The notes under the pieces were generated by a model. That model was not told the origin of the DNA, ran no database searches, and worked only from the letters and a program-made list of their open reading frames with translations. A stretch of DNA of 64,000 bases from Pomphorhynchus laevis (lineage: Eukaryota; Acanthocephala; Palaeacanthocephala; Echinorhynchida; Pomphorhynchidae): NCBI GenBank assembly GCA_012934845.2, contig WNNJ02002671.1, positions 49,061 to 113,060 on the forward strand, in the 5' to 3' direction. A program made the translations under genes and the position numbers. Below are positions 35,601 to 48,600 of this stretch, piece by piece. Each line of letters starts with the position of its first letter. The first letter of the stretch is position 1.

Positions 35601-36616
35601 AATATTAATATAATATTTAATTAATTATAAAGAACAATTATAGGAAAAATGTTCCGTAGTGCCTGTGCGTTTACTTATTGACATTATAAACCTTAAACTA
35701 TCGGTATGTATTCCTACATTAGCTGTATTCAAATTGACGTTCGTAGATAAAAGAATATCCAAGCGTACCACATAGAGAGAGCAGGAGAATAAAAACTACT
35801 GTAATTTGAAATGTATGGGACAAATTATACCCACTACCCGTGCTGATATTTGTAGTTTATCGGGTTTATCGCGTTCACACAGCGAGGATTAATATAGAGT
35901 CAAACATTAAGGTCTCGTGATTTTGATATCGCTCGGTTTTATTGTTAATGTTTGATTAATATGCATTCAAAATATTTAATTATTATTGAATTCAAAATAT
36001 TGAATAATAAAGTATTCATTCAAAATACGTAGTATTTAGTTGTTAGCTCATCTAATTCGAGTGCCCAATATCCCGCTTTAAGAATTACTACCTCGGATTA
36101 AGAATCATTAATTTAGTATACCCTAACAATTTGTAAGATAAATAATACATTTTAAAAATATATTATTTAAAATTCAGATTCCTTAAATTGATGAAATTTA
36201 AAAAAATATTATTAAATAATATTTATTACCTTTAAAATATAAAATTTATTTTCTTAATTGGATATTTTATAATATTAATATTATTGCTGAATTTTAGAAA
36301 ACATTATAATTCTAATTTAGGATAACATTTAATTTAAGTTTGTTTAGATGCTGTTGTTTTACATTTCGTCGGCGAAATAACCGAAATCGACAGCACCATC
36401 AACAACAGACGAACAACCCCCGCAATCGATGATGTTTTGAGGGGAAAGGAGGATTTTACGAATATCTTATTTGATGTGTTGTACACTTTTTTATTGTTCT
36501 TTTTCTGATTCTATCCAGAATCTAAAGAGAATGTATAGGCTTGAATAAAAATCACTTTTTTACAATTTCAATAATTTGTATAATAATTTGACTCTATTTC
36601 CATTGTCGTTAAAGAT
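32693..36616. other. intergenic, AT-rich, with small repeats
   Basis: A decayed pseudo-LTR piece lies at 33750-33830 (AGATGATGTATCAGAATAAG and GAGGTCATCAGGACGAACTC). Hairpins lie at 34235-34259 and 35219-35251. 36345-36470 is distinctly more GC-rich (CGTCGGCGAAATAACCGAAA...) and may be promoter or 5' leader of the GTPase gene. No other gene is recognised. Confidence 0.4.
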
Positions 36617-39600
36617 ATGATCACCACCGTCACTAATCCCAGATATGGACAATTGGTTATCGGTCCACCGGGGTCGGGTAAAACAACTTATTGTTCTGCT
36701 ATGTATGTAAGTGTTGATACATCGTATTTTACCTGCGTTTTATGATTGATCAAGTTATTTAAATGTAGTTTGTGCATGTCTTTAATTAAATCGTATAATT
36801 ATATTCAAACAGCAATTATAAACGTGAATTTAACTCAAATGATCTATCATACAAAAATAATTATTACTTAATATTATTAATTAAATATTATTTAAATATT
36901 AAATAAATATTAAATTTATTCCGCATTATGTAGATTTGCAAAAAAAATATTATTCAAAATTCATTAAATAATTACATTATTGAACTTAAATAGTTCGATG
37001 TTGTATACTTGTATGACACCTGACGATAAGTTAATTTGTATAATTGTTTGTTTTTCGAATTCGAAAAACAAATTAAGATTGTTTTAAAATTAAAATTAAA
37101 TCTCTAGATTGTAAAGATAGACTGATCGTACAAGTTTTTAACTAAATAAATGAAACCACCAGCTCCACTAACAAACACGCCAATATACAAAATTTAAATA
37201 TTTATCCATTGAATTCTTTCGTAGGACAATATTTGCCCTAGAATTAGTTCTAGGGCAAATTAGTTCTGGGAATTAGTTCACAAGTTTTATTGATCTAAAT
37301 TTGCTTAAATTTTTTCAACATGAAAAATGTATTTTGATTTTACAATAAATTTACCATTAGTGATCCAGTTTTGCTAAATTTTCTACTACTTATGAGAACA
37401 AACCATTTTGCTTTATGGATCTTGACTTGTCAGATGTTTTAAGAATCCGATTTGTAATGCTCACTAAATTACTTTGAATAGGAATGTAATGATTTATTCG
37501 TAAGGCTTACAGTGATTGCTTCTATTCTTCTATCAAATCTACGTAGTTTGAAAGCTCTCATACGAATCTAATCGCCGTCATAATTGTGATTTTTACTTCT
37601 GAAAGAAATATCCCTAAAGTATGATATATACATTGCAATCGTCAATTGTTTAACACAAAAACGTTAACTTGTGAAAAAGAAGTATTTTTGCCATAGAATC
37701 AGTGTAATCAAAATAGTGTCAGAGAATCAAAATCGTCTATGAACAACAAAGTTAATTTACCCATAATTGTTAATTAAGACAATTATACAAACATTAAGAA
37801 TACATAATTATCACAGCCGAGCGCAATGAGCTCAAAACAAGTAGTTAAAACTATTACAGTAATTTTTACAACAGTTTACTTTTCAAACGTTTATCCAGAT
37901 ACGCATGCAGAGCGATTTATAGGTTTCCTTGACCGATCTGAATGGGTAGATAATGATAACTTTGAACTATGAATAAATTAAAATAAATTTTTATTTTTTA
38001 TTTATTAGATTTACTTTTTGCTGACATTTGCTTTTTGACATTGATAAGAATATCAATAGATCTTTGTTACCTTTTTAAGGTAACAAAGATCCTTTTGATC
38101 TTGTTATTAAAAAAAATCGCAATGTCAAAAAGAAATAGCAGGTCTCCTTGTCCTGAAAGAAGCTTTATGTATCTTTTTGTTGCGAATATATTAACATTGC
38201 TTGCATTTATCTCGAGGTTATTATTAATGATTTAATAAAATAATTAATTTAATCAATTATCAAATCAAAAATAAATTAATAATTATTTTAAATAAATTAA
38301 TAATTGAAGAAAATCGCTATAGTATTTATTGTCTGACTTGAAAAATATAATTTGTATCAATATTACACACTAGTCGTTATTAGTATGTCGTTATTACATA
38401 CTAGTCACATTTTTATTCCTCGATAGATTACTTCAATTACTGAATTAATAGAAAATAAACCAATAAAATGAACCAATCAATAGAAAATTAATGAAAAACA
38501 GCTAAACAATCAAAATTTTTATTGTAGCCAAATCGAAAAGGGTTATTCAATTTTTCAAACACAACTGTGTTCATCATCATGAATTGTATCAATAGCCATT
38601 AAACTTTATTCATTTTTATAACATTTCAGGAAATAACAGCTACACATCGGTTAGTTCAAAGAACAAAATAATAATACACTGAGCAGAAACGAGTATGCAT
38701 TACAATCAAAAAATATATTAAACAATTAAACATAATAGAATTGAAATTTCAGAGATAATAAAAGAAATAACAAATAATTTTAAATTACATCAAAATAAAA
38801 CATCATAAAAACTAAAATATAAGAAGAAAATAATATTATTATCTCACAACTCTAAGTGAATCTCGCACCCTTTCTACTCACCTACGTTCATGTGTTTCTC
38901 TCCTGCTACACGTACCTCTTCACTCAACCAACTTCGGCCGTCGATCCCTACATATCGCTGCTCCTCTCCTTTAGAATTCCCCACATGATCATCTGCGATA
39001 ATCATCCTCACTCCAATTTTTCAAAAAGCAACTAAAATCGATGCTACTAAACAAGCAACTTTTTAAAATCTGTTTCGCTTTTGTGGGCTTGTAAGCACAC
39101 AGTCTGTGTGCATTCGCCACATTAAAAAAATTTCATTTTTTAATATTAATATTTTATTAATATTATTAATATAATAATATTATAATAGGGATGCATGCAA
39201 TATCTTCGTGATTACTTTTAACAAAACCCTGACACATCATTATTTAAAAATTATTTACCATTACTAAACTATGAATCCTATTAATTATTTATTTTATATA
39301 AAAATATTTCTAAATAATTATTGGATTTTTAACTACAAATTGTAATTTTCTAAAAATGCTAACAAAAGTTAGCGAAATATCAAAAATAATTCAATCTTTC
39401 CTTTGATCCAGCTCCAATAATTATTTATCTATAATGGATCATTATCAACTATTTAATTTTTTTTCTGTAAAAAAATTTCCTTTATTACAATCAAAAAATA
39501 TATTAAACAATTAAACATAATAGAATTGAAATTGCAGAGATAATAAAATCAATAACAAATAAATTTAAATTTAATCAGAATAAACAAATTTTAATTATAT

Positions 39601-42600
39601 TATAAAAACCAAAATACAAAGAAGGCAATCACTATATGTTTTATTATATGCAAAGCATATAATAAAACATATCAAAACATCCAGTGTTGCCCTCTAAACA
39701 TTTATACCAATAAGATTTAATTAATAATGACTCCGAGACAACCCTAGCTTTGAAATGATGTTGAACCAACTCAATCTTTGCAGAGACAATGTCCAGGCAG
39801 AGACCAATCTTCCTAACATGTTTGCAACGACACGTTTAACTATTCATGGGTGTGCACATCTGCGTGTTTAAGAAGCCTCTCTCGTAAGTGTCGACGAGTC
39901 TGTCTAACATATATTTTCTCAATCTCCCATAGGAGATTGAATTGGAGGATAATTGTAATAATTATCCTCCAATAATTATCGCGATACAGACGTCCTAAGT
40001 TAAAATTCGATTAGCATCAGTCTGCGGAAGAAAGCAGATAATAAAGCTGGAAACGTGAAATGTAAGTCTGGGTCAGCATCTGATGAGACCCACCCAGACT
40101 GATTAGTAGCGTCCTGCTGTATCAAAAACAGTAACAATACATGTGAGGATAATGTGGTCTCACAACTATAAGAATTTCAGCTCACAGATTCAATCAAGTT
40201 AAATTAAAAGCATTCATTTCAAGTAACACCATGAAAAGCAGTGATCCGGCTAACGGTCACACCCATATATAGTATGTTTCAATAGATCGTTAGAATACGA
40301 TCCCCTACCATAAACTAATATACAGAAATGTCTATCTACACTACTTGAGCAGCAAGCCTAGAAGATGTAACTTTTAATTGCGATACAGACGTCCTGGGTT
40401 AAAAAGAAAAATGTCGCAATATTAATACAAAAATGTCTTAGAATGCATATTTTACCCAAGCGGAGTAATATTTGAGCGTTACAACATTGGATCATAATGT
40501 AAGACTTGCTATCAGATGTAATGGTTTGTTCGAGGATAAAATTAAGCGGTTCTAAATGGACGAACGTATTTTCAGTCATCTGACTCCGTCTAATTCATCT
40601 AATAATACTTATAATTTATTCCAATATTAAGAGAAGCAGAAAACAGCTAAATACGACGAACGAATACCTCATTTTGAGCGCTTCAAGTTTTATCTAATCG
40701 CGCTTGCATCCAATAAGGGATTTGGCAAAAGTGCCGATAGAGTAATAAAACGAATGACAACTTTACAATCAAAGGGTACAAAATATTCTTATGGTGATAC
40801 CATTAGGAATATGGTATAATACCATATTCATAATGGTATTATTACCATTAATGTATTATTCCTAATATAATACCATATTCCATATTATATAATACCATAT
40901 ACTTTAAAAAAAGTAGCCTTACTGTTAACCACGGTATACGTCTAGATCGTAAAAATTGATGAGAATAATACCGTTTTATAAAAATGAAAGACTACATTTA
41001 CATTCAGAAATCAGATCAGCTGATTTATAATTATTGCCTAAAATAAAACGCAAAATAATTTACTGAATTAAATTATTAGTCCTAATTAGCTGAATCAAAT
41101 CAGCTAATTAGGACTAATTATTTTATAAATAATTTAATGTTATTTTGTCTTTGTTATTTAAAATTTTATTTAATTTATATAAAGTTAAAAAGTGAAATTT
41201 CAAATAAAAATCAATTTTTATAATTGACTAATAAATAGCAGACGTTGTATCAGAATATGAACTAGAGTATATCAGGAGGAGCTGCTATTATATCAGGTTT
41301 CGACCCTAATCATTAACCCAACATAGTAGCGGAGCTAAATGCATGCAAATGACGTATTTACTCTGATGAAATTTTATTAATACAAAGTATAATATTTATT
41401 ATCTACCTATAAAAAATTTCCGCTTAAGATTTTAATATTGCATTGATTTAAATTTTACTATTTTCTGCTTGATCTTATTTTTATAGTAACCTAGTTTAAA
41501 ATATGTATCTATTAAATTATTTAAATGATTTTGAAGAAAGCCAATATCATTACATATTGTTGCAATTCTTAAAATTTCATTATTTAATGTATTATATTTT
41601 ATATTATATGGTATGCATGAATGCTCATGCAAAAATATGTTTCTTGTAAATTTAAATATGTCATCTTTACGATATAAATTAATAGTAGTTTTAGTTAATG
41701 TTAATTTAATGTTCATATCTAGATATACACCTTTTATATTGTTAATATTGGTTTATTGATACAACATTAATATTAGTTTATTGAAACCTTTTTATCATTA
41801 ATATTGGTAATAATATTTATATCATTTTATATCATTTTTTCATCATTTTAGTTCTCTTTTCATTTTACTATAAAAACCTTACAGCATTGTGCCAAATATA
41901 TACATCCTCAAAATATTATTTAAAGTATATTTAAACTGTTAAGTAGAATATTTTTATAAATGTGAGAAAATACATCATTGGCATCGCTGCTATGTCGGGG
42001 AGAGGAATAGGGTCCGAAATCTTATAACATAGCAGTTAATTCCTGCGACATAAATTGTTAATTCTAAATTATTCAGTTCATGAAAATTTCGATATTTTAT
42101 AATATTTTATATTATATGGTATGCATAAATGGTCATGCAAAAATATGTCTCGTAAATTTAAATATGTCATCTTTACGATATAAATTAATAGTAGTTTTGA
42201 TTTGATAACCTGTATATAAATAATTTATTATTTATTGAATAAATGATAAATTGATAAATTGAGTCTACGTATTTAATATAATTATAAAATAAACAAAACA
42301 TAATAATGCTAAATCAAAATTTAATAATTAAATAATAAAATAAATAATTGTTTTAAGATTTTTATAATTTAAATCAAGTTAAAATAAAAAATTGAAATTT
42401 AAAAAGTCATTTTTATGAATTGACTAATAAATAACAGACGTTGTATCAGAATAAGAATTAGAGGTCATCAGGAGGAACTGCTATGCTATCAGGTTTCGGC
42501 CCCTAACTCCTCTACCCAACATAGCAGCGGGGCCAAATACATGCTAATGATGTATTTTCTCTGATAAAACTATCTAGTATCTTATTCTAATGCAAAGTAT

Positions 42601-45600
42601 ATTATTTATTATCTATCCATACAAAGTTTCCGCTTAAGAGTTTAAATTTATTTTTAATAATATTAGGATTATTTATATGTTTAACTGTTTTATTCTCTAT
42701 TTGATTCTTTATTTTCAGTTTGATTGTATTTTTATCATTTAAAAAATATATAATTTATATATTTATAATATTTAATATATAATTATATATATTTATACAT
42801 GATCTAGTATGGATTAGATGTTATCAAGATGAACTACTATGCAATCAGGTTTCGGCCTCTATTCCTCTACCCAGCATAGCAGCGGAGCTAAATGCATGCT
42901 AATGACGTATTTACTCTGATGAAATTTTATTATATAGTATCTTATTCTAATACAAAGTATTTTATTTATTATCCATCTATACAAATGTTCCGCTTATGAG
43001 TTTAAATTTATTACTAATATTTTGTTGTTTAATATATTATTAATATTATATTATTAATATTAATAATATAATAATATATTATAGTATTATAATATTATAT
43101 TATAATATTATATTATAGTAATCTTATAGTATTTTAGAATTATAATACTATAGGTTTGCGACTGCAAGTATTCACCCGTCTGCATTAAGCGCTGGAGAAC
43201 CAAGCGCGTTGTGCAACAAGATACACACCAGTTGGCTACTGGATAATACAATGCTGCACTACGATGCACTGCTGCTATGCATCACTATCAATAAATTTCT
43301 TCAAATAGAAATACTATTGTTCGTGGAATCATTTGATATCAGGGTGTCAGCACCACGAAAGAAATTCAACAGTGAAATTGTCGCAAATGACAAAGTCACC
43401 ATTACGAACTAGTTGCAAAACCCAGTCTTTGCAAAGGAACAAGGGACTTTCGTTGTTTCAAATCAGGAGAGTACAAGCTACTGATGAGAACCAACTAGTT
43501 CGAAATGGTGAATTTGTCATTAGCGACAGTTTCACTGTTGAATTTCTTTCGTGGTGATGACACCCTGATATCAAATGATTCCACAAACAATAGTATTTCT
43601 TTTTGAAAAAATTTATTTATAATATTAATATAATATTAATAATAATATTATTAACTGTTATTAAGTTTAAGATATTATTTAATATATATTTTTTATTCTA
43701 ATTTAATTTGACTACGTTTGTATTCAAATAAGTTTATTCATAATATTTCTACTACTTTTATATTCATTTATAATAATATTTTGTTGATTTATATATTCAA
43801 TTGTTTTCTGTTTAATTTTATTATTATAGTAACCTAGTTTGAAATATGTATCTAAAATATGTATCCGATTTCTTTACTCTCAACTGCCAAATATATAACA
43901 ATAAAAATCAGTTTTGATGTTATATATAGCTATTTGATCGTTTATATCATTTGCATCAGTCCGTTGCTTTTTCAATTCATTATATAGCCAAAATTTTTTA
44001 TGAATTAATCACCGAATGTTATAAAGGAAATATTGTTTGCTTTATAAATGATATTTGTGCATACAGCATCATTTTTAATGTATTGTTGGTGATTGACGTA
44101 TTTAATTACCTTAAGGAATTTCTAACAAAGATAGGACGTCACGTACTTGTAATTAATCTCGATCCCGCAAATGACTATAATCGACCTAACCCATGCCACG
44201 TCTGTCTAAGTGAGCTTACAAGCTCCACAGTGAATGTATCAAAATCAAAATCTATTGGGCCTAACGCTGCGATATTAGATTGTTTCGATCGGCTAGCAAG
44301 CCCTGATGGAACTGATTGGTTTATCAACAGAATAAAAGAGTTTGATGAATCGTTTTATTTGCTAATTGATTGCCCTGGTCAGGTAAATTTACAAATATTT
44401 ATTTCATAAATATATTTTATATATTTTTTAACGCAAATATGAATTTAACATATTATTTAACATATTCACATATAAATTTAATGGTAAATTTATTAGTCTT
44501 GACTTATAAAAGTCAAGACTGTTCATATGGAAAATAAAATATTAAATCATATTATAAATAAAAAATTTCTTTTCAATTTTTCTCAAGGCTATTTGGTAAA
44601 TTGATTTTGAGACAGAAATCAATCTATACGTGGATGAAAATAATCGAATAAAATGAATATCCATTTCATCTTAAGTTCACTTTAAGAACTTATTAAACTA
44701 CGATTTAATGGAAACAAAAAGATTTCATTTTCATATGATCCATATTTAGTCAGCTCTCTATTGACTTGTTATTCTTGATTTTATTTTTAATTTTTTTCAT
44801 TTAAATATAGAGTTTTTCTTGCACATCAAAATGAAAAACATAATATCTAAAGAACGGAGAACTGATATTTTATGAATTTAATTAAAAGAATTGAATCTAA
44901 AATTTACTAAAAATTTAATCTTTAATTAAATTTTTATCCCCAAAAACGAAATATAACAGCTATTTATAGGGTTTATCCTGCTTTTAATTTTTATACGACG
45001 GACATGCCTTAATTTAAGAGCTTAAATTTGGTCTAACATTTCAAAAATAATTTAAAATCTAACATTTATGTGTTGTGATAACTTTGTATGCAAGATTCTT
45101 CCTGATAAGTTTACAGCTACATTTTTTAACTAAAAAACGAATTTGAACGTGTATGGCGAGCATTACAATAAAAATTTTATCAGACTATAATACATTTATA
45201 ATCAATTAATTTAGTAATATAATAACTCCAATTCAAAAGGAGTACTCAACTCTTTTTACAAATCATTTTTTACTTATTAATATTTATATCTTTCTATTCA
45301 AACATTTTATTGTGTGCTTTAATAATAGTTCACAAATATGTATCAAATTTTAACTAATTTAAAATTACCATAATACCGTTCATCAGTATCTTATGGCCTA
45401 ACAAGATATTCTAACAAGATTAGACAATATTAGATTATTTAATAAGTTATTTTGTGAATAGTTGCTGCTAAGAATTGATAACTGGTTTAAAACAGAGAGA
45501 ATATAAAATTTAAAATGTTTTTTTAATAAGAGAGAATTTTATTACGAATAATTGACATAAAAATACATTGAAAATTATATAATTAAGATATTCACATTTT

Positions 45601-48600
45601 ATATATTAATATATACTTTTAAATTACATACACTTTGTACTTTTAAAATTGACATACTTTTAAAATTGACATTTGAAATGAATGAACAATTTTAAATGAA
45701 TAAACATGAATTTGAAATTAAATTTGCGCATATCTGGAATATCAAGAGAGATTAACGAGATTACATTAATTCTAATCTACAAAGATTTGTATTTAATGAT
45801 GGCTAAAACATAAAATATTAATAGTATTTAATGCTTAAATTAAATAATAGAATTAATTCGTATATTATTCAATTTCTTTTTGGCTAGAACACATAGCACA
45901 CTATAATTAATGGTAATCTTTAGAGTTTCTATTTAATCTTAATATTAAAATATTGAAAATATTAAATTGTCAGAATAAAATTAGAAATACAATAAGCGAA
46001 TATTTATAATCTCATAAGCATATATATTCGATGCTTTCTTAGCTCCATAAAAATAATGAATTTATCTAATCAGAGTCTTGCAGATTAGATAAACCTAATC
46101 TTGATTATAATTGTCAGAATAAAATTAGAAATACAATAAGCGAATATTTATAATCTCATAAGCATATATATTCGATGCTTTCTTAGCTCCATAAAAATAA
46201 TGAATTTATCTAATCAGAGTCTTGCAGATTAGATATACCTAATCTTGGCAGTAAATATTTAATCGACGGGCATAAAATAAATTTAGCATCTGTAAAATAA
46301 TATTATTTTACAGACTCGGATTTATCTTCACTGGTATTTTTCAAAGACAATCAAAACTTACTTTAGCAGATATTTAATTTTGTATAGGTAGAATTATACT
46401 CAAATCACAATGCGATGAGAAAGTTACTTGATGCACTGCAAAAATCGAATCAACTTGATGTTAGGTTATGTCTTGTAAATTTAGCAGATTCCCTTTACTG
46501 CTCACAACCACAGACCTTTATTTCTTTAGTTCTAGTAACACTGAACTTCATGCTTTATATGGAACTGCCAACTGTTAACGTTTTGACTAAATTAGATTTG
46601 TTAAAGAATTGCAATCCACACTTTGCTGCTGAACTTTACACTGACGTTCTTGACCTGAAAAAACTTCTCCTAAACGATGAAAGTTTTGAGGTAAGGAAAC
46701 AAATGAATTTGTAAATCAATAATTTAATTTAATTAATTCATATTACTCATTATAATTTTAACGAATTAAATTAAATAATACGGTATTGTTATATTTCAGC
46801 TGTAAGGAATTTTTCAAACTTGTATGTTTTAACTCATAATTTCCGCTTTTATTCTTAAAATGCAAAACTACATACTACTTTCCAAAGATATCTTCCACTG
46901 TATTCCATAAGATAAAATATTAAATCAATATTGCATCTTCGTGAACCGCACTTTGAATCTTCAGATATTCGCTATTCACCTTGAAAGTAAATGCCATCTG
47001 TAATTGATTCTGTCAGATGTGAAAGAATTTTGAAATAACATCTTTTTTATTTAAACTCTACGTATAGTGGTTATATGATTTGAAAACTACTGGTGACGTT
47101 TATTAATAAGAAAGAATTATAAAATCTTTCTTATTTAAATTATATAATAAGAAAGAATTGCATACAACTTTTTTAATTAATACGAACAGCAAAGTATAAA
47201 CCTGTATGCTTTTTTACAACCTTCGTAGGGAAGCGTAGCCCGGAATGCGCCTACCACAGACGCCTAGCTCCCACTGGAGCGTTTCGACCTTAGTCTACTA
47301 ATCACTACAGGGTGGTATCATTAGTGTTAATCTGTAACTACACAACTTCGACAGTACTTAATCCTAAGTAAACTTTTGAAAATAATTCACTAAGTGCACG
47401 CTCCTCCACCGGTGAGCAGCCTGATGAGACTACCCTGTAGTGACGAGTATACTAAGGTCGAAACCCCCTATTAGGGGCTATTAGTATCTGTGCGAGAGCT
47501 TTGCTCGTGATTTGTAGCTAGAGGGCTTTTGCTAGTGCATTGTGCTTCAGCTGTATACAAACATGTTGCTTGATCAGCAATCTTAGTAAGTTGATTAAGG
47601 AACGATAGCACACGTGCTATCCTATGAAACCACTGCTTACGCAAACCATACCAGATGTAAGGCTGGTAACTGGTGGAGGAGCGTGAGCTTAGTGAATTTC
47701 TTTTAGAAGTTTACTAAGGATCAAGTACTCTCGAAGTTGGTAAGCTAATGGGCCACACTGATGAGACTACTCTGTAGTGATGAGTATACTAAGGTCAAAA
47801 CGTACTATTGGGTGCTATGCGTCTGTAGGCGCATCCCGGACTAAGCTTCCCGACGAAGGTTGTGAAAAGCATGCAGGTTTATACTTTCCTGTTTGTGTTA
47901 ATTAAAAAGTTGTATTATTAAATTCTTTCTAAATTATTTCTTACGCGAACCATACCAGATGTAAGCTGGTATGGGTGTATGTTCAGCAACCTTATCTAAT
48001 ATTAAATTATATTATTTATAAATTTTAATTTTATATATATTTAATTTTTTTGTATATTAAATATATTGTTCAATACACCCGCGTTTAAATATATATATTA
48101 ATACAATATTTACAATTATTTATATAAATGAAATCGTATCTCTCGTAGAACGCGGGAAACCCGTATTTTCCGTCAAAAAATATAACACAAATTAAAAATA
48201 ATAACAATAACCATAACCATATTATGTTCAATAATATTCTTTATTATCTGAAACGATTTATATATAAGCCTGATGCCGCTTTTGACGGTGCGACAAAGAA
48301 ATCTACATTATATACAAGATAGAATCATAGATATGCCGGGTTCATCGGGATAATATACCAAGGCATGTCATCCTATTCGAATAGAGTATATTTGTTAGAA
48401 GAGAGAAAACGATATATTGATTTTATTTGGTAATCGAATACATATCCCAATTGTTGGCAAGACTTGTTGCATATCACACAGCAACAGATGCTCATCTTTG
48501 ATTACAAGGAATCTTTATTTATCTTAATTTATAATGAGATCCGTGAATTGATACTCTATTTATGTATGGCCAATGGGGCTTTTGAGGCAGTCTCCAGGTT

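Larger units (their letters stand above)
47145..47935. mobile_element. foldback element carrying hammerhead ribozyme motifs (family R2)
   Basis: Terminal inverted repeats of about 110 bases: AAAGTATAAACCTG at 47191 pairs with CAGGTTTATACTTT ending 47886, and similarity extends outward through ACAACTTTTTTAATTAA. Between them are three hammerhead-like motifs: two on the plus strand (core at 47421 and 47758) and one on the minus strand (GAAAC at 47285-47281). A direct repeat (ACCATACCAGATGTAAG, 47645 and 47949) adds a tandem arrangement. The pattern of inverted and tandem copies fits a Penelope pseudo-LTR insertion or retrozyme. No RT is attached. Confidence 0.75.

Noticed and set aside
40790-40915. 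ATGGTAT/ATACCAT palindromic cluster as a regulatory site
   Set aside because: Low-complexity iteration of one heptamer in both directions; no evidence of a binding site.
43209-43557. Plus-strand frames of 67 and 74 codons
   Set aside because: They fall in the arms of the 108-bp foldback element and have no motif.
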